A DNA stretch of 34,871 nucleotides from assembly GCA_021736705.1 (NCBI GenBank), contig JAIPFI010000010.1, positions 1-34,871 of the forward strand, written 5' to 3'. Positions 17,925-26,046 of the stretch are shown piece after piece (within the stretch, counting starts at the first letter, position 1; each line of letters starts with the position of its first letter). The position numbers were made by a program, and so were the translations under genes. The notes below the pieces were generated by a model. The model did no database searches. It saw only the letters and a list, made by a program, of their open reading frames with translations, and was not told the origin of the DNA. This stretch comes from Methylococcaceae bacterium (GTDB lineage: Bacteria > Pseudomonadota > Gammaproteobacteria > Methylococcales > Methylomonadaceae).

Positions 17925-19769
17925 ATGCTCATAAATAATTTTGTCTTTAAATCACGCTTAACCATCATGATCCATGACACTCTAATGGTGGCGTGTGCTT
18001 GGCTGTTTGCCTTATGGTTTCGCTTTGATTTGGATAATATTCCTAATGATTACATGTCTACTGCATTAATCTATCTACCCTATGCAATCATTAGTCAGTC
18101 CATTATTTTCTGGTATTTTGGTTTGTATAAAGGCGTTTGGCGCTTTTCCTCTCTACCTGATTTAATACGCATTTTCAAAGCTGTTTTTTTTGGTGTGTTT
18201 TTTATTGCCGGCAGTTTATTCATCTACAACCGTTTAGCTTTTATTCCTCGTTCTGTTATCCCTCTCTATGGCTGCTTATTATTACTGCTTTTAAGTCTGC
18301 CTCGTTTACTTTATCGCTACTATAAAGATGGCGTGAAACGTGAAAAAAATGCCCAGCGGGCGCTAATCATAGGGGCAGGATCTGCCGGTGACATGCTGGC
18401 GCGTGATTTATTGCATGATGGCAGCTCATTATTACTCGTTGCTTTTGTCGATGATGATAAACGTAAAAAATCTCGGTCTATACGTGGGCTTCCTGTGTTG
18501 TTCGATACCACGCTGATTGCTGAATATGTGATCAAGCTTAATATTGATATTGTGTTTATTGCTATCCCCTCTGCATCAGCGACAGAAATGCGTCATATTG
18601 TTGAAGCCTGCGAAAAAGCACAAGTCCCCTTTAAAACCTTACCCTCAGTTAAAGAACTACTGTCTAACACCATCTCTAAAGGCAATCTAAGAGATGTTGC
18701 CATTGCCGATATTTTGGGTCGCGAACCGGTCAATTTAAACTGGGGAAAAATACAGGCAAGTCTATCAGGAAAGCGCATTTTAATTACTGGCGGTGGCGGT
18801 TCGATTGGCTCAGAACTCTGTCGACAGTTAGCTCGAGTAGATCCAGAAGCATTAATTATTTATGATCAATCTGAGTTTAATTTATATCAGATAAATTCAA
18901 TACTACAGCATGACTTTCCTGATTTGCAGCATACCGCTATTTTAGGAAGTGTCGTCGATAGAGTGGCGCTGGAAGAAGTCATCCGCCGAGAAAAACCTAA
19001 TGTCATTTTTCATGCCGCCGCCTATAAACATGTTCCACTATTAGAGCATCAAACTTTAGCGGCCATCACCAATAATTTAATTGGCACTAAAAACATTGCC
19101 GAACTGGCACTTGCTGAAAAAGTCGAACGCTTTGTTTTAATTTCCTCAGATAAAGCTGTCAACCCAACGAATATCATGGGGGCGACTAAGCGCGCAGCAG
19201 AAATTTTATGCCAGAATTTAAATGCACAAACAGCAGACACCTCTTATATTACTGTCCGTTTTGGCAATGTCTTAGACTCCGCAGGCAGCGTAGTGCCTTT
19301 ATTCAGAGCACAAATTAAAGCGGGTGGCCCTGTTACGGTTACTCACCCCGATGTCACACGCTATTTTATGACCATCCCCGAAGCTTGCCGTCTCATAATG
19401 AAAGCTGAAGCTGTTGGCTCAGGCGGTGAAATTTACGTTTTAGATATGGGCAGTCCAGTTAGAATCAGTTATTTAGCTGAGCAAATGATTCAATTAAGTG
19501 GCTTGAATGTAGGTACTGATATTAAAATTGAATACATAGGCTTACGTGCAGGCGAAAAACTGCATGAAGAACTCTTCCACGAGCAAGAAAACTTACTGGG
19601 TACGGGATTTGAAAAACTATTTCTGGCTCAAGCAAGACGTTATGAAAAATCCATCTGGGAACACGATTTAGATAACTTATTAAACGCCTGTGCAAGCCGA
19701 AATGCTGAAGATATTTTGCAAAAATTACATACATTAGTGCCTGAATTTGCCTCACCCACTGTCAGGTAG
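17925..19769 (+). CDS. Membrane UDP-N-acetylhexosamine 4,6-dehydratase (WbpM/PglF/CapD type)
   Basis: Inner-membrane nucleotide-sugar dehydratase, probably turning UDP-GlcNAc into UDP-4-keto-6-deoxy-GlcNAc. Four N-terminal TM helices (about residues 10-115) precede a first Rossmann domain (ALIIGAGSAGDMLARDLL near 145) and the catalytic SDR domain (ILITGGGGSIGSELCRQL near 285). The active-site segment SSDKAVNPTNIMGATKRAAE (near 405-425) has Met where classical SDRs have Tyr, as in WbpM and FlaA1 relatives, so this is not a defect. The frame extends to a GTG at 17856; the ATG at 17925 fits homologue N termini (MLINNFVFKSR; 614 aa). Twelve bases separate it from the phosphoglycosyl transferase. 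Confidence 0.9.
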   Translation: MLINNFVFKSRLTIMIHDTLMVACAWLFALWFRFDLDNIPNDYMSTALIYLPYAIISQSIIFWYFGLYKGVWRFSSLPDLIRIFKAVFFGVFFIAGSLFIYNRLAFIPRSVIPLYGCLLLLLLSLPRLLYRYYKDGVKREKNAQRALIIGAGSAGDMLARDLLHDGSSLLLVAFVDDDKRKKSRSIRGLPVLFDTTLIAEYVIKLNIDIVFIAIPSASATEMRHIVEACEKAQVPFKTLPSVKELLSNTISKGNLRDVAIADILGREPVNLNWGKIQASLSGKRILITGGGGSIGSELCRQLARVDPEALIIYDQSEFNLYQINSILQHDFPDLQHTAILGSVVDRVALEEVIRREKPNVIFHAAAYKHVPLLEHQTLAAITNNLIGTKNIAELALAEKVERFVLISSDKAVNPTNIMGATKRAAEILCQNLNAQTADTSYITVRFGNVLDSAGSVVPLFRAQIKAGGPVTVTHPDVTRYFMTIPEACRLIMKAEAVGSGGEIYVLDMGSPVRISYLAEQMIQLSGLNVGTDIKIEYIGLRAGEKLHEELFHEQENLLGTGFEKLFLAQARRYEKSIWEHDLDNLLNACASRNAEDILQKLHTLVPEFASPTVR

Positions 19770-19781
19770 GAGTTTTGCATA

Positions 19782-20342
19782 ATGAAACGTGCCTTTGACC
19801 TTATACTAGCAAGCCTTATATTTCCGCTACTTATTCTGCCTATTTTAATGACGGCTTTAATGGTAAAACTAACATCATCCGGCTCCATCTTATACTGGTC
19901 ATATCGTGTAGGTAAAAACAATCATTTATTTAGTATGCCTAAATTTAGAAGCATGAAAATAGACACGCCTGAAGTAGCAACCCATTTATTAGCAAACCCA
20001 AATAGCATGTTGACGCCTATTGGAGGTTTCTTACGTAAAAGTAGTTTAGATGAATTGCCTCAATTATGGAGCATCCTAAAAGGCGATATGAGTTTTGTCG
20101 GCCCTCGCCCTGCACTCTTTAATCAAGAGGATTTAATTAGCTTGCGCACCCAATACGGAGTAGATAAGTTATTACCCGGTTTAACCGGTTGGGCGCAGGT
20201 TAATGGACGCGATGAATTACCCATTCCCCATAAAGTTAGCTTGGATGTAGAATACCTCCAGCGACAATCCTTTAAATTTGATGTTTATATTTTATGGCTT
20301 ACCTTGGTTAAAGTATTAAACCGTGATGGCGTCTCACACTAA
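19782..20342 (+). CDS. Small monotopic phosphoglycosyl transferase (bacterial sugar transferase family)
   Basis: Starts surface-glycan synthesis by moving a sugar-1-phosphate from a UDP-sugar to undecaprenyl phosphate. The 186-aa protein is the minimal PglC-like form: a re-entrant N-terminal hydrophobic helix (about 5-30), FSMPKFRSM near 47-55, the catalytic Asp-Glu pair in SLDELPQLWSILKGDMSFVG (near 88-107), GPRPALF and PGLTGWAQVNGRDELP (near 130-146). Its pairing with a 4,6-dehydratase suggests a 6-deoxy-HexNAc-1-phosphate donor. The start is at ATG 12 bases after the preceding stop, with AGGAG 10 bases upstream. Last gene of the polysaccharide block. Confidence 0.92.
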   Translation: MKRAFDLILASLIFPLLILPILMTALMVKLTSSGSILYWSYRVGKNNHLFSMPKFRSMKIDTPEVATHLLANPNSMLTPIGGFLRKSSLDELPQLWSILKGDMSFVGPRPALFNQEDLISLRTQYGVDKLLPGLTGWAQVNGRDELPIPHKVSLDVEYLQRQSFKFDVYILWLTLVKVLNRDGVSH

Positions 20343-20399
20343 AGACTGAACATTAACACTAAGGAATGAGAGATAAGTAATAAACGAATCTTGCCTTCT

Positions 20400-20447
20400 G
20401 TAGGAGAGGCGTCTAGCCACGACCATCGAATATCACGACTAAAAACA
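20400..20447. repeat. Degenerate REP-like element
   Basis: Begins GTAGGAGAGGCGTCTAGCCA and ends near CACGACTAAAAAC. The internal palindromes are weak, but the GTAGGAG head and the TAGCCACGA arm (also in the 5491 hairpin) fit a worn third variant of the scattered REPs. It lies in the 180-base gap between the polysaccharide and bat genes; nothing else is evident there. Confidence 0.4.
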
Positions 20448-20522
20448 AGCTATTTAATGTCCATTCCTTATTTCAAACACGCATAGAAACACAACACCCT
20501 CATTTCATTTATAATTTAAGTC

Positions 20523-20996
20523 ATGCAAGCTACTGAACTCCCTTTACGCGACATACACCTACCCGAAGCGATTAGCTGGTGGCCGCCAGCTATTGGCTGG
20601 TGGATCTTAGCGGTGCTGATTCCACTTTGCCTTTATCTATTATTTAGACTATATAAACGCCTGACACGTAAAACTGCACTAAAATTCGCCAAAAAGCAGC
20701 TAAAATCACTAAGACTAGACGAACAGTTAAGTAAACAGGAAAAATTAATCGCATTATCCAGTTTAATGCGCCGTACTGCGGTTAGTCTTTATCCACGTAG
20801 CGAGGTCGCCAGTTTAACGGGTGAAGCTTGGCTAAATTTTCTGGATCAAAGCCTTCCTATTAAAAGTTTTAATAGCGACATCGGCTGGCTGTTAACCAAT
20901 GCACTTTACAGTCAATCAAATAACAGCCATTATCTCGCGCCGTTATTTAACTTATGCGCAACGTGGTTAAACGCACAAAAAGAGCCTAAAACATGA
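20523..20996 (+). CDS. DUF4381 domain protein of the Bat operon
   Basis: 157-aa protein of the DUF4381 family, almost always found beside BatA/BatB-type VWA proteins; its biochemical role is unknown. The N terminus LPLRDIHLPEAISWWPPAIGWW is the family signature. One TM helix (about 25-45) is followed by a basic cytoplasmic region with ALSSLMRRTAVSLYPRSEVASLTGEAWLNFLD near 75-108. The ATG lies 180 bases after the previous gene, and the 3' end shares ATGA with the next gene. Function can only be read from context: membrane VWA complexes with AAA ATPases (MoxR), linked to stress or aerotolerance in other bacteria. Confidence 0.85.
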   Translation: MQATELPLRDIHLPEAISWWPPAIGWWILAVLIPLCLYLLFRLYKRLTRKTALKFAKKQLKSLRLDEQLSKQEKLIALSSLMRRTAVSLYPRSEVASLTGEAWLNFLDQSLPIKSFNSDIGWLLTNALYSQSNNSHYLAPLFNLCATWLNAQKEPKT

Positions 20997-21976
20997 TTCA
21001 TTTTGCTTGGCCATGGCTATTCCTTGCCCTGCCCCTTCCTTGGTTTATTCGCCGCTTTACGCCTGCTATCAATAGCGCAGAACAAGCCGCGCTCAAAGTG
21101 CCTTTTTTAGATGACTTTAACATTGCTCAAAGCCAGCAAGTCACACAATCAAACAAGCCTTGGGCATTATGGCTCGCGGTATTGGCCTGGTGTTTATTAG
21201 TGCTTGCCTGTACGCGCCCACAATGGTTAGGTGAGCCAATAGAGCAAGGCGTTAGTGGCCGTGATTTAATGTTGGCGGTGGATTTATCGGGCAGTATGGA
21301 AGAGCGCGATTTTATTGTTAATGATCAAGCCGTTGATCGTTTAAGTGCCACCAAAGTGGTCGCCAATGACTTTCTCGAGCGGCGCGTGGGCGATCGTTTG
21401 GGGCTGATTTTATTTGGCACTAACGCCTATTTACAAGCGCCCTTAACGTTTGACCGGAAAACAGTGACAACCTTATTAAATGAGTCCTTTATTACCTTAG
21501 CCGGTGAAAGCACAGCCATTGGCGATGCCATCGGCTTAGCGGTAAAACGCTTACAGTCACAAAAAGCAGACAGCCGCGTGTTAATCTTACTAACTGACGG
21601 AGCCAATACCGCAGGTAAAGTCTCGCCGCTCAAAGCCGCTGAATTAGCCGCTCAATATCATTTAAAAATTTACACCATCGGCATAGGAGCCGATGAAATG
21701 ATCGTCTCCAGCTTTTTTGGTTCAAGAAAAGTCAATCCATCGCGTGATTTAGATGAGAAAACCTTAACCACAATTGCCGAAAAAACCGGCGGCCGCTATT
21801 TTCGCGCGAGAAATACCCAAGAGCTAGAGCAAATTTACCAATTATTAGATGAATTAGAACCTGTCGAAAAAGATAAACAGTTCTTTCGACCGCGCACTGA
21901 ATTATTCTTCTGGCCTTTGGCCTGTGCTTTATTTTTAGCCTCCCTTATCAGCCTTATGCGCTTACGATTCTCATGA
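20993..21976 (+). CDS. BatA-like VWA domain membrane protein
   Basis: Membrane-anchored von Willebrand factor A protein of 327 aa. Two N-terminal hydrophobic segments (about 5-20 and 58-78) precede the VWA domain, whose MIDAS metal site DLSGS is at Asp97, Ser99 and Ser101; the later MIDAS parts are visible in PLTF and LLTDGANTAG (near 205). A C-terminal TM helix follows (about 305-323). It overlaps genes on both sides by four bases. In Bacteroides the Bat proteins aid aerotolerance; in proteobacteria the role is less clear. Confidence 0.88.
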   Translation: MIHFAWPWLFLALPLPWFIRRFTPAINSAEQAALKVPFLDDFNIAQSQQVTQSNKPWALWLAVLAWCLLVLACTRPQWLGEPIEQGVSGRDLMLAVDLSGSMEERDFIVNDQAVDRLSATKVVANDFLERRVGDRLGLILFGTNAYLQAPLTFDRKTVTTLLNESFITLAGESTAIGDAIGLAVKRLQSQKADSRVLILLTDGANTAGKVSPLKAAELAAQYHLKIYTIGIGADEMIVSSFFGSRKVNPSRDLDEKTLTTIAEKTGGRYFRARNTQELEQIYQLLDELEPVEKDKQFFRPRTELFFWPLACALFLASLISLMRLRFS

Positions 21977-23781
21977 ACTTTAGCGAATTCCACTTTATTA
22001 GACCTTACTGGCTTTTAGCTTTCTTAGCTTTAATTGTGTTCGTTTTTTTTACCGTTAAACATAAATTACGCAGCGGCAACTGGCAATCAGTTTGCGATGC
22101 AGAGTTATTGCCTTTTGTATTGCAAGAAAAAGAGCTTAAGCACAGCCGTGTCCCTCTGATTACATCCAGTTTAGCGGCAATTCTCGCGATTACAGCCTTA
22201 GCTGGTCCTACCTGGCAACGCATCCCTACGCCTGTTTTTAGAAATGCAGCCGCGCTAGTCATTGCTTTAGATTTATCTCGCTCCATGGATGCAGCAGATA
22301 TTAAGCCCTCACGCTTAGAACGAGCACGTTATAAAATTGCCGACTTATTAAACAAACGTAAAGACGGACAAACCGCCTTATTAGTTTATGCTGGTTCTGC
22401 TTTTACCGTAACGCCACTAACAAATGACACTGAAACCATTAATAATCAATTAAGTGCATTAACCACCGACATTATGCCTGCACAAGGCAGCCAAAGTAAT
22501 GTAGCCATTAATAAAGCAGTGGAATTATTCAAAAATGCCGGCTTGCAACAAGGACAAATCTTATTAATCACTGATGATGAGCAAATAGAATCTGCCTTTG
22601 CTCAAACAGAATTGCCTGACAACTACCAATTATCCATATTGGGTGTTGGCACAACAGAAGGCGCGCCAATTACTTTAACCCAAGGCGGATTTTTAACCGA
22701 TGCCAATGGCAGTATTGTTTTGCCCAAACTCAATACTCAGGCTTTACAGAAAGTCGCACAAGCAGGTCGCGGCATTTATCAACAAATCACTGACAATAGC
22801 ACTGATATAGAAACGCTTAGCCGTCATTTTGAACAAGCAGCCAAACGCGGTGAAGCGCTAGAAAATGATTTATTACTGGAAAATTGGGTGGAGGCTGGCG
22901 TGTGGTTATTATTGCCCTTGTTATTATTTGCCTCACTGTCATTCAGACGAGGAATATTAAGCCTGTTGTTTATTTTGTTATTACCTTTCCCTGAAGAAAG
23001 TTACGCACTTGAGTGGCAGGACTTATGGCAAACCAAAGAACAACAAGCACAACAAAATTATTTACAAGGCGATTATCAAAAAGCTGCAGAAACATTTACC
23101 GACCCCGCTTGGCAAGCCGCCGCCCAATATAAAGCGAATAAAACATTAACAGAAAAAGAAAAGCTGACTCCAGCAACAACGGATACGGGTCTTTACAATC
23201 AAGGCAATGTTTTAGCCAAATCAGGACAATTAGAAAAAGCCATTAGCGCCTATGAACAAGCCTTAAAACTTAATCCCGATAATGCTGATGCTCAATATAA
23301 CAAAGAGGTCGTTGAAAAAGCGTTAGAAGAACAAAAACAGCAACAGCAAAATCAAGAGAAAAACCAAGACCAAGATAAAAAACAGGAGCAAGAAAATAAA
23401 GATCAATCGAAGTCTGGAGATGGCGAGCAAAAAGACCAGCAAAGTGAAAAACCTGATAAAGACACTGAGCAACAAGACGCTCAAGACTCTGACAAACAGG
23501 ATAATAAAGACCCCAAGCAACAACCGCCTCAAGACAGTCAAGATGCTGATAAGTCCGATTCCCCAGCTGACAAAGAACAACAAAAACCTAACGAGACACC
23601 AGAACCAGCAGCCGAATCTAAACAAGAAAGTGCCTCAGAAGCACAAGACAGCGAACAGCAACAAGCCAATGAACAATGGCTGAAGCGTATTCCTGATGAT
23701 CCATCGGGTCTATTAAAACGCAAATTCTTATATCAATACGGTCAGCAGAAGCAACGCAATAATACAAAGCAGCAATGGTAA
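21973..23781 (+). CDS. BatB/BatC-like fusion: VWA plus TPR protein
   Basis: 602-aa fusion of a BatB-like VWA membrane domain and a BatC-like TPR segment. TM helices lie at about 10-27, 60-77 and 308-345; the MIDAS DLSRS is at Asp100, Ser102 and Ser104; a TPR (YNQGNVLAKSGQLEKAISAYEQ near 410) follows. Residues 450-580 are a low-complexity Gln/Lys/Asp/Glu-rich tail, probably disordered. The end, NEQWLKRIPDDPSGLLKRKF, is a conserved C-terminal motif in this group, so the tail is part of the gene and not a frameshift. ATGA overlap with the upstream gene. Confidence 0.88.
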   Translation: MNFSEFHFIRPYWLLAFLALIVFVFFTVKHKLRSGNWQSVCDAELLPFVLQEKELKHSRVPLITSSLAAILAITALAGPTWQRIPTPVFRNAAALVIALDLSRSMDAADIKPSRLERARYKIADLLNKRKDGQTALLVYAGSAFTVTPLTNDTETINNQLSALTTDIMPAQGSQSNVAINKAVELFKNAGLQQGQILLITDDEQIESAFAQTELPDNYQLSILGVGTTEGAPITLTQGGFLTDANGSIVLPKLNTQALQKVAQAGRGIYQQITDNSTDIETLSRHFEQAAKRGEALENDLLLENWVEAGVWLLLPLLLFASLSFRRGILSLLFILLLPFPEESYALEWQDLWQTKEQQAQQNYLQGDYQKAAETFTDPAWQAAAQYKANKTLTEKEKLTPATTDTGLYNQGNVLAKSGQLEKAISAYEQALKLNPDNADAQYNKEVVEKALEEQKQQQQNQEKNQDQDKKQEQENKDQSKSGDGEQKDQQSEKPDKDTEQQDAQDSDKQDNKDPKQQPPQDSQDADKSDSPADKEQQKPNETPEPAAESKQESASEAQDSEQQQANEQWLKRIPDDPSGLLKRKFLYQYGQQKQRNNTKQQW

Positions 23782-23824
23782 AGGAGATTTGCTTAGGAAT
23801 GCATGAAATAATGTCTTCATCTTA

Positions 23825-23873
23825 GGAGCGCAGGCAGCTTGCCTGCAAAAGGCAGACGAGCCGTCTGCGCTCC
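23825..23873. repeat. GGAG-headed GC-rich double-hairpin palindrome
   Basis: Begins GGAGCGCAGGCAGCTTGCCT and ends GTCTGCGCTCC. The outer arms GGAGCGCA/TGCGCTCC enclose two inner hairpins, GCAGGCA-GCT-TGCCTGC and GCAGACG-AGC-CGTCTGC. Each inner hairpin with its GGAG-type head looks like one REP, so the whole is a paired (BIME-like) unit. 40 bases after the bat operon; it may also terminate transcription. Confidence 0.65.
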
Positions 23874-23938
23874 CACAAAAAAATTAGTTGTCGAAGTTAT
23901 TTTGTGCTGACTACGCATTTAAAGCGGGACAAATCACT

Positions 23939-23974
23939 GGAGTGAAATAGCAATAGCTAAAGCTATTGCACTCC
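23939..23974 (-). repeat. Solo copy of the RAYT-associated REP
   Basis: On the minus strand it reads GGAGT, arm GCAATA, core GCTTTAGC, arm TATTGC (23974 down to 23950), identical over 25 bases to the plus-strand REP of the array at 34356. It then continues TATTT and closes with CACTCC, so a longer outer stem GGAGTG/CACTCC also forms. It lies about 10 kb from the RAYT gene. Confidence 0.8.
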
Positions 23975-23996
23975 TGACTTCTGTTTTCAAAATTTC

Positions 23997-24059
23997 TGTC
24001 CCACCTTAAGTTGGTAGCTGCCACGTGCTACAAATTTGGCTATGAACTTAAGGCGGACA
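23997..24059. repeat. Nested inverted repeat with TTAA-GGGACA ends
   Basis: Arms TGTCCCACCTTAAGTT (23997-24012) and AACTTAAGGCGGACA (24045-24059) pair with a one-base gap. Inside is a smaller hairpin, GTAGC at 24014-24018 with GCTAC at 24027-24031. Related half-sites lie outside it at 23916-23931 and 24149-24165. Confidence 0.6.
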
Positions 24060-24069
24060 TTATATATTG

Positions 24070-24137
24070 GTAGGGCGCGGCTTCAGCCCGCCAATGCCCA
24101 TCATCTATTCTAAAGGCGGGCTGAAGCCACGCCCTAC
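24070..24137. repeat. GTAG-type REP palindrome
   Basis: The left arm begins GTAGGGCGCGGCTTCAGCCC; the right arm read on the minus strand begins GTAGGGCGTGGCTTCAGCCC, one mismatch over 24 bases. The loop is about 20 bases. Nearly the same as the copy at 8575-8641. Confidence 0.85.
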
Positions 24138-24216
24138 GGTTTTCAATATGTCCCGTGTTAAAATGATAGCTACAAATTTTAATCAGTTTCGCTTTAGACA
24201 GTAAGCCAAAGTTCCA

Positions 24217-26037
24217 TTACATTGCAATTTGAATCAAAGCCTCACCCGGTGTTACCCGATCACCTTTTTTGATATGGACATTGGCCACAAGCCCCGCTAC
24301 CTGCGCCTTGATTTCAGTTTCCATCTTCATCGCTTCAATAATAAACAAGGTCGTACCCATAGTGACCTGATCACCGTCCTTAACCATCACCTCAACCACA
24401 TTACCCGGCATCGAAGTACTAATATCGCCCGGCCCTCTGCTTGCAGGACGGCCTGATTGATTTTGCCCCGCATATTCATTCAAAGACTGTAACAAAACCT
24501 CTTCAGGCATGCCATCAACCGTCAAATACAAATGCCGTTGATTCTGCTCATGCGGACCTGCGCCCGTCAGTTGAATATTATAAGTTTCGCCATGCAGACT
24601 GATATTAAATTCAGTGGCCAAGGGGGCTGAACCGCTGACTGACACCTGACCGACAGCCTGTAACACTTCAGGCTTTAATGTCCCTGCCTCACGCTGCTCT
24701 AAATAGCTTTGACCTATATCGGGGAACATCGCATAAATCAGCACATCTTCTTCGTTTTTAGCAAACCCTGCGGCCTCTTTGCGCAAACTGTCCATTTCAT
24801 CTTTGATCAAGTCCGCAGGGCGTACGTCCATCACAAATTCATTACCTATCGCCTGCTTACGTAAATCTGCATCAACTGTGCCGGGCGCGCGACCATAGCC
24901 CCCTTGAAGATAACGTTTCACTTCATTAGTAATGGTTTTATACCGCTCCCCTGTGACCACATTCAGTACCGCTTGAGTACCGACAATTTGCGAGGTCGGC
25001 GTGACTAAAGGCGGATAACCCAAGTCTTTACGTACTTTAGGGATTTCTGCAAATACCTCATTAATACGCTCTAAAGCACCCTGCTCTTTTAACTGATTCG
25101 CCAAATTAGACATCATGCCGCCCGGCACCTGACTTAATAACACGTCAGTATCGACACCTGAATAAGCACTTTCGTACTGGTGGTATTTTTTACGCACCTC
25201 TTTAAAGTAGTCGGCAATGTCTTTTAATAAAGCCATATCCAAGCCGACTTCATAACCCGCTTCGCGCAATGCGACCGCCATCGTTTCAGTTGGTGGATGG
25301 CTAGTGCCGCCCGCAAAACTGGAAATCGCGGTATCAATATGCTGGCAGCCCGCTTCAACGGCTTTTAGCTGACACATTGCCGACATGCCCGAAGTTGAAT
25401 GCGAGTGCAAAAATAACGGCAAATCTACCCGCTCTTTAAGACGGCTGACTAATTGTTCAGCCGCAAATGGCGTTAATAATCCGGCCATATCTTTGATCGC
25501 AAGACTGTCACAGCCCATATCTTCTAGCTTTACCGCTAATTCGACAAAACTATCTAAAGTATGTACGGGACTGACCGTATAACACAATGTCCCTTGCGCA
25601 TGTTTCTGATTACGTTTCACCGCATTCACGGCGGTGATTAAATTGCGCTCATCATTCAGCGCATCAAACAAGCGAAACACATCAATGCCATTGGCCGCAC
25701 TTTTGTCGATAAACGCGTCAACCACATCATCTGCATAATGCCGGTAGCCTAATAAATTCTGACCGCGCAATAACATTTGTAAGCGCGTATTAGGTAAAGC
25801 TAAACGTAATTGACGTAAACGCTCCCAAGGATCTTCTTTTAAAAAACGTAAACAGGCATCAAACGTTGCGCCACCCCAAACTTCGAGTGACCAATAGCCC
25901 GCACGATCAAGCTTTTCGCAAATCGGTAACATATCTTCAGTACGTAAGCGCGTGGCAATTAACGATTGATGACCATCACGCAAAACGACGTCAGTAAAAT
26001 AAACAGGGCCTTTTGTGGGTGTATTTTGTGTGTGCAT
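24217..26037 (-). CDS. pycB: Pyruvate carboxylase subunit B (biotin-carrying carboxyltransferase; OadA-like)
   Basis: Carboxyltransferase plus biotin carrier subunit of two-subunit pyruvate carboxylase, making oxaloacetate from pyruvate and carboxybiotin. FTDVVLRDGHQSLIATR (near 13-29) starts the HMGL-like TIM barrel; DSLAIKDMAGLLTPF (near 178) holds the Lys that is carbamylated in relatives; LPLFLHSHSTSGM (near 205) gives metal-binding His. The C-terminal lipoyl/biotinyl domain has EAMKME with the biotinylated Lys571, 35 residues from the end. The same architecture serves the alpha subunit of oxaloacetate decarboxylase, but the partner gene here is a biotin carboxylase and no beta or gamma subunit is present, so pyruvate carboxylase is preferred. 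AGGAAAA precedes the ATG; 9 bases after pycA. Confidence 0.9.
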   Translation of the reverse strand: MHTQNTPTKGPVYFTDVVLRDGHQSLIATRLRTEDMLPICEKLDRAGYWSLEVWGGATFDACLRFLKEDPWERLRQLRLALPNTRLQMLLRGQNLLGYRHYADDVVDAFIDKSAANGIDVFRLFDALNDERNLITAVNAVKRNQKHAQGTLCYTVSPVHTLDSFVELAVKLEDMGCDSLAIKDMAGLLTPFAAEQLVSRLKERVDLPLFLHSHSTSGMSAMCQLKAVEAGCQHIDTAISSFAGGTSHPPTETMAVALREAGYEVGLDMALLKDIADYFKEVRKKYHQYESAYSGVDTDVLLSQVPGGMMSNLANQLKEQGALERINEVFAEIPKVRKDLGYPPLVTPTSQIVGTQAVLNVVTGERYKTITNEVKRYLQGGYGRAPGTVDADLRKQAIGNEFVMDVRPADLIKDEMDSLRKEAAGFAKNEEDVLIYAMFPDIGQSYLEQREAGTLKPEVLQAVGQVSVSGSAPLATEFNISLHGETYNIQLTGAGPHEQNQRHLYLTVDGMPEEVLLQSLNEYAGQNQSGRPASRGPGDISTSMPGNVVEVMVKDGDQVTMGTTLFIIEAMKMETEIKAQVAGLVANVHIKKGDRVTPGEALIQIAM

Positions 26038-26046
26038 AATATTTTC

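Larger units (their letters stand above)
23782..24216. other. 435-base repeat-rich gap between convergent bat and pyc genes
   Basis: No gene seen. The stretch is a mosaic of palindromes: a GGAG-headed GC-rich double hairpin (23825-23873), a solo RAYT-type REP (23939-23974), a nested inverted repeat (23997-24059), a GTAG-type REP (24070-24137), and four alternating copies of a TTAA...GGGACA half-site. The 11-base direct repeat GCTACAAATTT occurs at 24027 and 24169. Convergent transcription from both sides probably makes it tolerant of insertions. Confidence 0.7.

Noticed and set aside
17925-19769. Inactivated dehydratase because the catalytic Tyr is missing
   Set aside because: Membrane WbpM/FlaA1-type dehydratases normally have Met at this position with the Lys retained, as here.
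23323-23683. Open frames on both strands over the end of the BatB/C-like gene
   Set aside because: They are shadows of the Gln/Lys/Asp/Glu-rich low-complexity codons of the real gene, which continues to a conserved C-terminal motif.
24217-26037. Oxaloacetate decarboxylase (OAD) sodium pump
   Set aside because: The subunit architecture alone fits, but no beta or gamma subunit genes lie nearby, while a biotin carboxylase gene is 9 bases upstream and a LysR gene is divergent, the pyruvate carboxylase arrangement.
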